36,700 nt of DNA from Dyadobacter jiangsuensis (GCF_003014695.1 NZ_PYAS01000030.1:1-36700); one strand, 5' to 3'; counted from the first letter of the stretch, positions 24,364-33,278 are shown. Notes: generated by a model not told the origin, from the letters alone. A program made the numbers and translations.

Positions 24364-25338
24364 CTAATTTTGGAGGCCTGGAACTTGGAAGTCAGGAAAA
24401 AACTGGTACATATTTTGTTTGTCCTCTTCGGTATGTAGAGTGTAGTGAAAGATATGGTCATGCTTTCGCTCAGTATGTGAACTGTATAGTTGGCAGTTCA
24501 ACTGTTCAACCGTTGCCAATTCAATCGTTATCGAGTTTATGCCTAGCTCATAGCATTCCAAATATCCTTGATGCCCAAATTTCGGAAATGACCACTTATA
24601 GACCACATTATAAGTGGGCTGAAAATATCTGATTAAGGCTGCCTCTGCTATATTTACTTCTTGGCGACGACCAATTCCTTCTCGTGTTAATTTTTCAAAC
24701 AATTTGTCTTTTTGACCTTCCCCAAAATCATTTTTCGACTCTGAAATTCCATCTAGAGAAGTAACTATTGTTTGAAAGAATGAACATAAAATGAGCCATA
24801 CTTCATAATCAGGATTTTTTTGTGGAACGTCGGCATAAATCGATTGCAGAGTAGAGTGATTAAGAATCCTCGCTGGCGCCGTTCTGGCCCCATCCTTACC
24901 ATATGCTTGTCCAACATACAAAACCTCTAAGTCCAAGTAATCGTCCTGAACGGTGTAGTTTGCCGCAATTTGAGCCATCGCAGCGGCTTTGATTCTGAAT
25001 GGTTTTCGACCAATTGGTTTAAGAGTCAAGAAGGTATAGGGATAGGGGCAATCCCATTCAATGTTTTCCGATTTCCAATTATGGAACATTGAATATGTGT
25101 GTTTCTCAAAACTCGATTGCCTTTGTACGTTTATGCCCAACGTTAAAAGCCCCTCTTTAATCTCAATCCGTTCCGGATCAAATGAGATTCGTGGCCTTTT
25201 GCAAATTAAATAGATATGTGGTTGAGAGTTCTCTGGAAAGTAAGTCAAGTCAGCGGAAATCAGTTCCGATTGCTGAAGGATCATTGCTCGGTCCAAACCG
25301 AGGATGACGCCGAACTCGATATGGTCTCGCTTTTTCAA
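24364..25338 (-). CDS. GIY-YIG-like domain protein
   Basis: A 324-aa soluble protein. Its second half resembles a diverged GIY-YIG nuclease fold: L-Y-V-G-Q-A at 140-145 in place of YIG, Arg157 in ARILNH, and AEAALIRYFQPTYN (231-244), which gives the expected catalytic Glu232 and final Asn244. The first motif (GIY) is not clear. The N-terminal 120 residues and the last 80 (with C-Y-E-L-G-I-N-S-I-T-I-E-L) are unassigned. The start at 25338 is a TTG, because an in-frame TAG lies 12 nt upstream and the next ATG is 18 codons in. It lies about 110 nt downstream of a small XRE regulator on the same strand. It may be a nuclease of a defence or mobile-element module (inference). Confidence 0.6.
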   Translation of the reverse strand: MKKRDHIEFGVILGLDRAMILQQSELISADLTYFPENSQPHIYLICKRPRISFDPERIEIKEGLLTLGINVQRQSSFEKHTYSMFHNWKSENIEWDCPYPYTFLTLKPIGRKPFRIKAAAMAQIAANYTVQDDYLDLEVLYVGQAYGKDGARTAPARILNHSTLQSIYADVPQKNPDYEVWLILCSFFQTIVTSLDGISESKNDFGEGQKDKLFEKLTREGIGRRQEVNIAEAALIRYFQPTYNVVYKWSFPKFGHQGYLECYELGINSITIELATVEQLNCQLYSSHTERKHDHIFHYTLHTEEDKQNMYQFFPDFQVPGLQN

Positions 25339-25432
25339 GTAGGGATATTTCTAGGGTTTAGTAAACGATCAATTGATGCTGAAATCAATTGCTAGGTTTA
25401 ACCGGTATGGTTAACCAAAGTAAAGCCAAAAT

Positions 25433-25455
25433 TTTCTGACAAAATATGTCAGAAA
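25433..25455 (-). terminator. Hairpin overlapping the XRE stop codon
   Basis: TTTCTGACA (25433-25441) and TGTCAGAAA (25447-25455) pair perfectly around AAATA, followed on the minus strand by AATTTT. It could attenuate read-through from the XRE gene into the GIY-YIG-like gene. Confidence 0.5.
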
Positions 25456-25682
25456 GGTGAGTCCGGAAGAAAATCCTTTGGGGAGCAATTCAGAATTTTT
25501 GCCAAATCATTGATCCGACGAAGGCTGTATTTGTCATCTGTTTTCGTGCTTTCAACAAGACCCACCCAACCTTCGGAAGCATTCAATAGGTGAGCTAATT
25601 CCTTCTGGGAAATCCCAAGTTCTAACCTTCGAGCCTTAACTCGATCGATCACATACTGCTCCAATTCGGTTATCTTTGCCAT
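25449..25682 (-). CDS. Small XRE-family helix-turn-helix regulator
   Basis: A 77-aa single-domain Cro/C1-type protein. The helix-turn-helix reads ISQKELAHLLNASEGWVGLVE, followed by a domain-closing helix (YSLRRINDLAKILNCSPKDF). The size and shape fit antitoxin-like autoregulators or restriction-modification controller (C) proteins. A perfect palindrome lies 32 nt upstream (25714-25735), a likely autoregulatory operator. The GIY-YIG-like gene follows on the same strand after a hairpin. Confidence 0.85.
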   Translation of the reverse strand: MAKITELEQYVIDRVKARRLELGISQKELAHLLNASEGWVGLVESTKTDDKYSLRRINDLAKILNCSPKDFLPDSPF

Positions 25683-25713
25683 TCAGCGAAGGAATAGCTG
25701 GTAAATAAATTTT

Positions 25714-25735
25714 ATACATAGCTATGGCTATGTAT
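25714..25735 (-). promoter_or_regulatory. Palindromic operator before the XRE gene
   Basis: ATACATAGC-TATG-GCTATGTAT is a perfect 9-bp inverted repeat with a 4-nt spacer, placed where the XRE gene's promoter should be. It is the natural binding site for a dimer of the XRE protein. Confidence 0.7.
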
Positions 25736-25830
25736 TATTATTTCTTATATTTGCTGCTAGACATTTTGGCGGGTTTTATCTCTGATGACCTGCACACGCG
25801 ACACTTCAAATTATCCGAAGGCATCGCTTT

Positions 25831-25997
25831 GAGTCTCGTAATCGAAACCTAGGAAATTTTGATATGCACGGGATGATAAGTAGATTAGCTCACGACCCGG
25901 GCGTGGGCAAACTTATCTGTGCAAAGGCTTTCCTAGGGCCACGATTACTTTTAGGTTTGACTCCACGCCCTTTTCCGGAAATGGGTTAGGAATCAAA
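25831..25997. repeat. Long nested inverted repeat, possible structured RNA or transfer site
   Basis: Nested arms pair around one centre: GTAATCG/CGATTAC (25838-25844/25942-25948), CCTAGGAAA/TTTCCTAGG (25848-25856/25929-25937), GCAC/GTGC (25866-25869/25919-25922), GATAAGT/ACTTATC (25875-25881/25911-25917) and CACG/CGTG (25891-25894/25902-25905). GAGTC (25831-25835) can add GACTC (25959-25963). The same GACTC also lies in a second hairpin: TTTGACTCC/GGAATCAAA (25956-25964/25989-25997) around the palindrome TTTCCGGAAA. No reading frame explains it. Confidence 0.75.
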
Positions 25998-26172
25998 CTA
26001 ATCGAGTGACATAGTAGTTTGTTCCATTCCGCCGTAGCGCGGCAAAACCAATTTCTTGCCTATGTTCTGCTCCCTGATTTTCCAACTTATTATTCGCAAG
26101 CCTCAGTAGGTTTACGGGCCTAAGTGCCGCCTAACGTTTCTGGATTTACCATCACTCCTTATCGACTAAGCA
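25998..26172. other. Leader region before the SusC gene
   Basis: No gene is seen. It contains a small GCCG/CGGC hairpin near 26031-26043, but no convincing TTTG / TAnnTTTG promoter. The promoter for the SusC operon could lie further up, in or before the nested repeat. Confidence 0.4.
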
Positions 26173-29100
26173 ATGAAACATCTTTATTGCCGAAGGGGAG
26201 GACTATGCCTTTGCTATGTCCTTCTTCTGACACCTTTTTGTATCTTTTACTCAACGGCTGGCCTGCTCGCGCAGCAGACCCATACGATTTCCGGGCAGCT
26301 TACCGCTTCCGGGGCGCCGCTTCCTGGTGCCAATGTTCAGATTAAGGCGGCCGCCATTGGAACAACAACGGACGAGCAGGGCAGGTTTAAATTGCAGGTT
26401 CTGACGGATACTGCCAGAATTGTTATTTCGTATATAGGATACAGTTCGGTTGATACGCTGATCTACCTGCCTCAACGATCAGCTCTAGTTATCGACATGA
26501 TTGCCGACGCCGCCATGCTCAATGAGGTTGCCGTTACAGGCTACCAGACAATCCCAAAAGAACGCGCTACCGGATCGTTTGTACACGTTGACAACGCTTT
26601 GATCAACCGGTCCGTGTCTACGAACTTGCTGGAACGGCTGGTCGGAAATGTCTCGGGCCTGGCCGTGCAGGGACAGGGCGTCAATCCTACCGGGGCAAAT
26701 CCGCTTTCACGGAGCCTGGGAATCCGCATTCGCGGTGAAAGCACGCTGGCCAGTTCGACGTTTGTGAGCAGGGATCCGCTGATCGTGGTCGATAACTTCC
26801 CTTTTGAAGGCAGTCTTGCTAATATCAATCCCAATGATGTCGAATCGATGACAATTTTGAGGGATGCTGCGGCAGCATCGATCTGGGGCGCGCGTGCTGG
26901 TAACGGAGTCATAGTGATCGTGACGAAAAAAGGAAATAGAAACCAGCCCCTGAAGACCGAACTTACCGCCAACCTCAGTTTGGTGTCAAAGCCCGACGTT
27001 TATAAAGATCCTAACTACCTGGAAGCTCGAGGATATATTCAAGTTGAAACAGAGCTTTTCAACCGTGGATATTTCAACTCTGATATCTCTGGTAGCGGCA
27101 ATAAGCCGATTATTTCCCCGGCCGTAGCCATATTGGCAGTGCAGCGAAGTGGAACGCTATCGCCCGAGCAGGCGCAAGAGCGGTTAGATAGGCTTGCCAC
27201 ACTTGACGTAAGGCGAGATTTTGACCGCTACGTCTATCAGAGTGCAGCTCGCCAGCAATACGCGATCGCGCTTAGTGGAGGAGCATCCAAATCTACTTAC
27301 CGTATCTCTGGTGGCTACGACTATAACAGGCATACGATCGTCGGGAACCTTGACAACAGGTTGACCCTGACTTCGGAAAACACACTGACACCTATCAAGG
27401 GTCTGGACGTAAGCTTCGGCCTTCATTACAGCTCCTTTCTGAATAGTGAGCGGAACCATCGTAATCAGTACGGGTCAATCACACCAGGGGGCAAGTATGG
27501 CGATCTTTATCCCTATGCGCAGTTAGCCGACGAAAATGGTAATCCGCTACCGATCGCGAAGGATTTTGATCAGGCTTATAAAGCATCAGCAACGGAAGCA
27601 GGCTTTTTAGACTGGGAGTACCGTCCGCTTCAGGAGGCAGCGCTGGGAAGCAAGAAGAGCAAAACAACCGATTTGCTGGTAAAATCTGCAATTTCGTATT
27701 CATTCGCGAGTTGGCTTCGTGCCCAGACACAATACGCTTTTGAAAGACAGTCAATCGCAGCGCAAATCCTGAACACGGCTGACAGCTATTATAGCCGCGA
27801 CCTTATCAACAGGTTTACTCTGATCAATCCAGATTGGACCCTCACGCGCCAGGTGCCAACCGGCGGGGTTTTGCAATTGAACCAGGCCGAATACTACGCT
27901 CATAACGCACGTCTACAACTGAATGCTGACAAGACCTACGGGGCCCACAGTATCAATGTCCTGGCCGGAGCAGAAGTTCGTCAGCTTCGCACCACGGGAT
28001 TTGACAGGGTTTCCTACGGTTACAATCCCGAAACAGGCGTGAGTGCGAACAATCTTGATTTTTCAAAAGCATTGGCTACCCAGCCTTCGGGGATGTCGCT
28101 CATTGCAGCGCCGGAAGGCAGCATGCAGGGATATCTGAACCGGTTCATCTCCTATTACGCGAACGGCTCTTACGCTTATGCGAAGCGATATGTCATTTCC
28201 GCCAGTGCACGCAGGGACGGGGCTAATATCTTTGGCGCAAGGACAAATGACAAAGTGACGCCATTATGGTCGGTAGGAGGGGCGTGGTCTGTTTCCAATG
28301 AGCGGTTCTACGACGTGCCGTGGCTGCCGTATCTGAAATTGAGAGGCTCTTACGGTTCTGCCGGAAATGTTTACCAAGGGTCGGTTTATGCTACGGGTAC
28401 ATATTTTACGAATAGCCTGACAGGCCTGCCGGGAATAACGGAACTGCTGGCGCCCAACCCAAACCTTCGATGGGAAACTGTCAAAACAACCAATATCGCA
28501 GTAGAATTTGCGACCAGGTCCGAAAGGATATCTGCAAGCTTGGAATTCTATGTCAAAAAAGGCACTGATCTGATCCAAAGGCTGACGCTGGCGCCATCGG
28601 CAGGCTTCAGCTCGATGTACGGCAATTCAGCGGCAACGACAACGAAGGGATTTGATCTGACTCTTCGTAGTGATAACATGCGCGGTAGGCTCCGCTGGCA
28701 AACGGTTTGGCTTTTAAGCCACCTTGCCGACCGCGTTGACCGGTATGGCGCACCATTGACGGCGAACAGTATTCAGTCGCAAGGCGACACGAGAATCGCA
28801 GTCAAAGGAAAGCCACTTTATTCCCTCTACAGCTATGACTGGAACGGGATAGATATCAACGGAGAACCTCTTGGCAGATATGGCGGGGAATCCAGTAAAG
28901 AGTATTCTAGGATCATTTCCAATTTCCAACCCGATAGCCTCGTATTTCACGGCTCAGCAGTACCTACCTGGTTTGGCTCGGTGCGCAACGACTTTAGTCT
29001 CGGCCCCTGGTCGCTTTCTTTTAACATCACCTATAAGATGGGCTACTCTTTCCGGCGGACTTCGACCAGTCTAAACTACGCCGATATTCTCGCGGGTAAA

Positions 29101-29451
29101 GCGCACAAGGATTATAACGACCGCTGGAAATCTCCGGGTGACGAGAAGATAACAAACGTTCCCGCACTGGTTTACCCTTCCAATGACACGCGAAACACTT
29201 TCTACCAATACGCATCAGCGTTAGTCGAGAAAGGAGACCATTTCCGTTTTCAGGACATACGCTTGTCCTTCGATATCGCATCAGTTTCCAAACGCTTATC
29301 AAGCGCCCAGGTCTATTTGTACGCTAATAATCTGGGCATCGTATGGCGTGCAAACCATCAAGGTCTCGACCCAGATTATGTCAGCGTGACAACAAGGCAT
29401 GCATTGGTGGCGCCTTCCTCAATATCAATCGGGTTTCGGACAAGTTTCTAA
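26173..29451 (+). CDS. SusC/RagA-family TonB-dependent outer-membrane transporter
   Basis: A 1092-aa outer-membrane importer. After a long signal peptide (to about LLAQQ, residue 35) comes a carboxypeptidase-like regulatory domain (HTISGQLTASGAPLPGANV, about 37-115). The TonB-box and plug region follow (about 120-260), with the SusC signature NPNDVESMTILRDAAAASIW and G-N-G-V-I-V-I-V-T-K-K-G. The rest is the beta barrel, ending in the aromatic IGFRTSF. There is no STN domain, so it is not obviously coupled to an anti-sigma factor. It forms one operon with the SusD gene 12 nt downstream and a TlpA-like gene. The substrate is unknown; no glycoside hydrolase is encoded nearby. Confidence 0.94.
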   Translation: MKHLYCRRGGLCLCYVLLLTPFCIFYSTAGLLAQQTHTISGQLTASGAPLPGANVQIKAAAIGTTTDEQGRFKLQVLTDTARIVISYIGYSSVDTLIYLPQRSALVIDMIADAAMLNEVAVTGYQTIPKERATGSFVHVDNALINRSVSTNLLERLVGNVSGLAVQGQGVNPTGANPLSRSLGIRIRGESTLASSTFVSRDPLIVVDNFPFEGSLANINPNDVESMTILRDAAAASIWGARAGNGVIVIVTKKGNRNQPLKTELTANLSLVSKPDVYKDPNYLEARGYIQVETELFNRGYFNSDISGSGNKPIISPAVAILAVQRSGTLSPEQAQERLDRLATLDVRRDFDRYVYQSAARQQYAIALSGGASKSTYRISGGYDYNRHTIVGNLDNRLTLTSENTLTPIKGLDVSFGLHYSSFLNSERNHRNQYGSITPGGKYGDLYPYAQLADENGNPLPIAKDFDQAYKASATEAGFLDWEYRPLQEAALGSKKSKTTDLLVKSAISYSFASWLRAQTQYAFERQSIAAQILNTADSYYSRDLINRFTLINPDWTLTRQVPTGGVLQLNQAEYYAHNARLQLNADKTYGAHSINVLAGAEVRQLRTTGFDRVSYGYNPETGVSANNLDFSKALATQPSGMSLIAAPEGSMQGYLNRFISYYANGSYAYAKRYVISASARRDGANIFGARTNDKVTPLWSVGGAWSVSNERFYDVPWLPYLKLRGSYGSAGNVYQGSVYATGTYFTNSLTGLPGITELLAPNPNLRWETVKTTNIAVEFATRSERISASLEFYVKKGTDLIQRLTLAPSAGFSSMYGNSAATTTKGFDLTLRSDNMRGRLRWQTVWLLSHLADRVDRYGAPLTANSIQSQGDTRIAVKGKPLYSLYSYDWNGIDINGEPLGRYGGESSKEYSRIISNFQPDSLVFHGSAVPTWFGSVRNDFSLGPWSLSFNITYKMGYSFRRTSTSLNYADILAGKAHKDYNDRWKSPGDEKITNVPALVYPSNDTRNTFYQYASALVEKGDHFRFQDIRLSFDIASVSKRLSSAQVYLYANNLGIVWRANHQGLDPDYVSVTTRHALVAPSSISIGFRTSF

Positions 29452-29463
29452 TCATTTCTGCAA

Positions 29464-30849
29464 ATGAAAAATATCTTATCTATGATAGTCATTGCCTGTA
29501 TGGCAGCATTTTCAGTTTCCTGCCAGAAGCAGAATGAATGGTTGGATGTCAAACGTAGCCTATCGGATGTGGCTCCCGGCTCACTGGCAGACATGCAGGC
29601 AATCCTGGACAATGCCAACTCGTTCAATGCCAATTACCCGATGCTTGGGCTCTTAGGGACGGACAATCTGTATTTCTCAGACAAGAACTTGTCTGCCGCA
29701 CGGCAAATCGAACGGAATGCGTATTTGTGGGCCAAAGACCTATTTCAGACGGCGCCTTCCAGCGATTTCTCGTCTCCCTATAACAAGATTTCGGCAGTTA
29801 ACATAGTCCTTGAGGGTCTTGATAAATTGACTCTTACCAATGATAGGCAAACGGTAGCGGATCAAATCCAGGGGCAGGCACGTTTTTGCCGGGCTTACGC
29901 CTACTATTCGCTCGCTCAGTTATTTTGTAAACCCTTTCACCCACAAACTGCCTCAAGTGATCCGGGACTTCAATTGAGGACTTTGCCGGACCCTAATATC
30001 GGGGTTAAGCGGTCAACCGTTGCTCAGACCTACGAATTTATTCTCGCTGATCTGAAACAGGCTCTGGTGTTGCTCCCTGAAAACCCGGCCTATCCAAGCA
30101 GGCCTGGCAAACGTGCGTGCCGGGGGATGTTGGCGAAAGTTTATCTGGCCATGGGTGATTATGCAAATGCAAAGCAGTACGCAAAGGATGCGCTCACGGG
30201 GAAAATCGAGCTGCTTGATTTTAATAGTAAGTTGATCAAGTCCACAGAATCCTTCGTTTTTCCAGCCTATTCGAATCCACATTCCAATCCTGAGATTGTT
30301 TTTTATGCAACCTCCCAGTCCTGGGCATCAGTATGGCCGGTTTACGGAGTTGCCAATGTTGACAGTACACTGTATGACTCGTATTCGGAGGGCGATTTAA
30401 GAAAAACACTATTTTTTCGTCTCGATCCGACAGGCAAGCCAACCTTCACAGGATCTTACAGCGGCACTTATTACAATTTCGGAGGTATCGCAACAAACGA
30501 GATTCTACTTATTCAAGCCGAAGCGCTGGCCAGAACAGGCAGTGCATCGGAAGGTGTAGAGCTAACAAATAGACTTCTGTCAAACAGGTTTAAGTCGGGC
30601 AGCTTTAAGCCCTACATTCATCAGAGCGAACAGTCTTCCCTTGATTTTATTATGACCGAACGGCGTAAAGAACTCGCCTTTACCGGACAGTTACGCTGGG
30701 AGGATTTAAGACGTCTTCCACTGGATCGGCCCTTGACGCGCCTTTATCAAGGTGTCCGCTACGAATTAAAATCCGGCGATCCCCGTTGGGTATTCCCATT
30801 TCCGGATCAGGAAATACACCTGAGCTCTGTCGAGCAAAACCTGCGATAG
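29464..30849 (+). CDS. SusD/RagB-family nutrient-binding lipoprotein
   Basis: A 461-aa surface lipoprotein that captures substrate for the partner SusC channel. It has a lipobox (F-S-V-S-C, Cys20), the opening NEWLDVKRSLSDVAPGSLAD, and TPR-like helices (GQARFCRAYAYYSLAQLFCK). The RagB C-terminal signature covers TNEILLIQAEALARTG, FIMTERRKELAFTGQLRWEDLRRL and the final PFPDQEI. The length is slightly short for the family but complete. Confidence 0.93.
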   Translation: MKNILSMIVIACMAAFSVSCQKQNEWLDVKRSLSDVAPGSLADMQAILDNANSFNANYPMLGLLGTDNLYFSDKNLSAARQIERNAYLWAKDLFQTAPSSDFSSPYNKISAVNIVLEGLDKLTLTNDRQTVADQIQGQARFCRAYAYYSLAQLFCKPFHPQTASSDPGLQLRTLPDPNIGVKRSTVAQTYEFILADLKQALVLLPENPAYPSRPGKRACRGMLAKVYLAMGDYANAKQYAKDALTGKIELLDFNSKLIKSTESFVFPAYSNPHSNPEIVFYATSQSWASVWPVYGVANVDSTLYDSYSEGDLRKTLFFRLDPTGKPTFTGSYSGTYYNFGGIATNEILLIQAEALARTGSASEGVELTNRLLSNRFKSGSFKPYIHQSEQSSLDFIMTERRKELAFTGQLRWEDLRRLPLDRPLTRLYQGVRYELKSGDPRWVFPFPDQEIHLSSVEQNLR

Positions 30850-30860
30850 TAACCAAACCA

Positions 30861-32315
30861 ATGATTATGAAATATCTTTTTTTATCAGTCCTTTTCCTTG
30901 GGCTGAACGGGAGCGTATTTGCGTCGAGAATGCAAATAAGCGTGACCTACGATTTAGCCAGGCCGGGCGATTCCTTGTTTTTGGAATACTACACTACATT
31001 TTTCCCAAGCGCCATAAAGCCAAAAGTGGTTTCAGCAGCCCGGAGTGAGCAGGGGGATTATAAGTTCGATGTGCAGGTCGACGGTCCGGTGCGATTTAGT
31101 ATTCTCAAGCGGCTCGACCAAAGCATCAATCCCTATCTGAAAGGCGTCTCGTTTAGCTTCGACACAATGCTGTATCAATATTACTGGCACGGAGATGGCC
31201 AGCTAACGATTCATATTGCAAAAAGACCTGGAAGTGCTCCGCAGAACAACCAGCCAACATTTGATTTTACTTACAACTTTCAAGGTTACAGGGCTGCTCA
31301 GCACAGGGCAAAGGCATTGTCAGATTCGGCCTTTGCCCTTACCGGCTCAACCGATGCGGAAAGGGCAAACTACCTTGAGCCACAATGCCAAAGAATACAA
31401 GCCGGGATTGCCGTCCTTGATTCGCAAAAGAGTGTATTGACAGATCCGGAGTATCAACAGTTGAAGGCCGAGATTATTTACCAACACCCGACGACAAAGC
31501 TTCGTGGTTTGAAGGAAAAAATGGCTGAGATGACGCCCGAAAAAAAGGATGATGCGCTTCGGGAAATAGACAATTATTTCGACTGGGGATTTGATCAGGA
31601 AATTCTTGCCAATAGCTGGTCATACATTTACTACTGGTTTGAACGGCAAAAAATGAGCGTGCTGCCTGTTGGCAAAAAGTTCGACGCTGACGCGTTGCTC
31701 GATACATTGCTGTCAGCACCATCCAGCCTTCTCAATGACCGGAGAATAACTTATACATTAGTGCTGGGTAGGGTTAAAAACCATACCTATTATCTGCCGC
31801 AGGTGTTAAGCAAGATTCGCGATAAAGATTGCCGGCAGGTCGTACATTCAATGGATGTCAGGGCGAAGGGAAAACCAATGTTTGATTTTGAATTGCCGGA
31901 TACAACTGGTAAGCTTGTCAAACTTTCGGACTTCAAAGGCAAAACCGTCCTAATTGATTTATGGTACACTGGATGCGGAGGCTGCGAGCAGTATTACAGC
32001 AAGGTACTTTCCAAAGTTGAAAAGCAGTTGCATGGAAAGGGCATCGAGTTCATCGCAATATCGATGGATCGAGGTCGGGAGCGATGGATGAAGAGTATCA
32101 GAAGCAATCAGTACACCTCTGAACTGGCCACAAATTTGTACACAGCCGGGGCGGGGTTCAAGCATGAAATTTCAAGCTTGTATGGAATTGCTGTTTTTCC
32201 CACGTTGATTATCGTCGACAAAGACGGTAGAATAGCAGATTTTGATTCGCAGGATTTGCACCTCTTAGACAGTGCCAACCTGATCAGTATTTTAAGTAAA
32301 GTGAGCACCCGTTAA
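30861..32315 (+). CDS. TlpA-like thioredoxin-fold protein
   Basis: A 484-aa exported protein. A signal peptide (to about FAS) precedes a roughly 310-residue N-terminal region of unassigned fold, rich in Tyr and charged residues. A C-terminal TlpA/AhpC-type thioredoxin domain follows: FELPDTTGKLVKLSDFKGK, L-W-Y-T-G-C-G-G-C with Cys372 and Cys375, and FPTLIIVDKDGRI with the cis-Pro. The CGGC centre differs from the common CxPC. The frame is open from 30786 inside the SusD gene, but the ATG at 30861 starts the signal peptide. As third gene of the SusCD operon it may reduce or protect the imported substrate in the periplasm. Confidence 0.87.
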   Translation: MIMKYLFLSVLFLGLNGSVFASRMQISVTYDLARPGDSLFLEYYTTFFPSAIKPKVVSAARSEQGDYKFDVQVDGPVRFSILKRLDQSINPYLKGVSFSFDTMLYQYYWHGDGQLTIHIAKRPGSAPQNNQPTFDFTYNFQGYRAAQHRAKALSDSAFALTGSTDAERANYLEPQCQRIQAGIAVLDSQKSVLTDPEYQQLKAEIIYQHPTTKLRGLKEKMAEMTPEKKDDALREIDNYFDWGFDQEILANSWSYIYYWFERQKMSVLPVGKKFDADALLDTLLSAPSSLLNDRRITYTLVLGRVKNHTYYLPQVLSKIRDKDCRQVVHSMDVRAKGKPMFDFELPDTTGKLVKLSDFKGKTVLIDLWYTGCGGCEQYYSKVLSKVEKQLHGKGIEFIAISMDRGRERWMKSIRSNQYTSELATNLYTAGAGFKHEISSLYGIAVFPTLIIVDKDGRIADFDSQDLHLLDSANLISILSKVSTR

Positions 32316-32323
32316 TAAGGAAA

Positions 32324-32349
32324 AGAGGGGTTCCGTATGGAATCCCTCT
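32324..32349 (+). terminator. Hairpin after the SusC-SusD-TlpA operon
   Basis: AGAGGGGTTCC (32324-32334) pairs with GGAATCCCTCT (32339-32349) including one G-U pair. No clear T-run follows. Confidence 0.6.
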
Positions 32350-32362
32350 CCTTCATTGTCTG

Positions 32363-32397
32363 TCGGGATCGTGCGCCGTAGCACGCTTACTTCCCGA
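32363..32397 (-). terminator. Hairpin after the DUF6520 gene
   Basis: TCGGGA/TCCCGA (32363-32368/32392-32397) with an inner CGTGC/GCACG pairing, 10 nt past the DUF6520 stop on the minus strand. Confidence 0.5.
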
Positions 32398-32406
32398 TTT
32401 TAGGCA

Positions 32407-32679
32407 TTAAGGTTTGCGCCCAGTCACCGTTGCTTGCGATTTCAGGATGCGTCCCTGGGCGTCAGGAGTGGCCGAAGTGCTGATTTTACATACCTGAGCA
32501 CCGGTTTCCTGGCAATCAGGATCAGGCGTAGTCGAGACAGTGTAATACTCATTAGATGCGCCCGTTTCACCAGTCACAGTGAAGTCTGCCAGTACAGGCT
32601 TGGGTGAATTGATAGCAAAAGATGCTCCAAAAATCGCGACAGCGGCGACGATCGACAAAAAAATGCGCTTCATTTTCAT
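32407..32679 (-). CDS. Small secreted DUF6520-family protein
   Basis: A 90-aa exported peptide: signal MKMKRIFLSIVAAVAIFGAS with cleavage near SFA, then a mature part of about 65 residues with two cysteines (DCQETGAQVC). The signal and the overall layout match DUF6520, a family of short secreted peptides found in multiple copies in Bacteroidota. The function is unknown. It is convergent with the TlpA operon and stands alone. Confidence 0.75.
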   Translation of the reverse strand: MKMKRIFLSIVAAVAIFGASFAINSPKPVLADFTVTGETGASNEYYTVSTTPDPDCQETGAQVCKISTSATPDAQGRILKSQATVTGRKP

Positions 32680-32689
32680 TGGTATAAGA

Positions 32690-33211
32690 ATTAAGTATGA
32701 AATGATGTGCCTACTTTTTGCAGGGTTCGGCTTTCTCCTGATTCATTTGGCCAAATTGAATATCGTTGTCAGTGAGTTACTTGGCTAAATTAGGATTGGC
32801 TGGCTCTGAGATTACTGCACAAAAGGCAAGAAGTGATTGAATAGGGTAAGGGAAGAGTTATCTGAGGGTAGGTGTTCTGTTTTGGCGAGAGGCTTTAGAA
32901 GATCTTAGTGCTTTGTTACAGGGGTAGTTAGTCTTTATTTACATAGTCTTCCGAACTGCGTATTGATTTGACCCGTGGACGGCAAGTTTGCAGTTGTTAG
33001 TTTGGAGCGTCTGGTCCAAGGTAGTTGGAATTGCACTCGCAGGTTGGATCGTCACCGGAGCGATAGTGCTTTGAAGGGTAAAGGGCGGCTTATTTTTGGA
33101 AAAGAAGACGTGGGGCGCGGAAAAGACTCCGAGCCGAGTAACTGGATAAATTGAGCGGGGGCTGCATGACAAGAAGCTGTGTCTGCCTATCCAGAATGAA
33201 TCAGGTGCCGG
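32690..33211. other. Intergenic stretch without a supported gene
   Basis: About 520 nt between the DUF6520 gene and the toxin-antitoxin promoter. A 77-codon minus-strand frame (32939-33172) has low-complexity composition and no recognisable family, so I do not call it. No repeat or RNA gene stands out. Confidence 0.5.
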
Positions 33212-33215
33212 TACA

Positions 33216-33247
33216 TTTGTAAATTTAATTTTTGTTCATTATTTTTG
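33216..33247 (+). promoter_or_regulatory. Promoter of the type IV toxin-antitoxin operon
   Basis: TTTG (33216-33219), a 20-nt spacer, then TATTTTTG (33240-33247): a full match to the Bacteroidetes TTTG / TAnnTTTG promoter, placing the transcription start near 33253. A second -7-like TACATTTG lies at 33212-33219. Confidence 0.7.
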
Positions 33248-33249
33248 AT

Positions 33250-33268
33250 TGTTCACTGCTCGTGAACA
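33250..33268 (+). promoter_or_regulatory. Palindromic operator at the toxin-antitoxin start site
   Basis: TGTTCAC-TGCTC-GTGAACA is a perfect 7-bp inverted repeat that begins 2 nt after the -7 box and ends 10 nt before the antitoxin start codon. It fits repression by the antitoxin's own winged helix. Confidence 0.7.
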
Positions 33269-33278
33269 GTAATGAAAA

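Noticed and set aside
25838..25948. tRNA, tmRNA or CRISPR interpretation of the nested repeat
   Set aside because: GGTTTGACTCC resembles a T-loop but the flanking bases do not form a T-stem or acceptor stem. There are no direct repeats with spacers, so no CRISPR array.
32939..33172. 77-codon minus-strand frame
   Set aside because: Low-complexity composition, no recognisable motif, no promoter or neighbour support.
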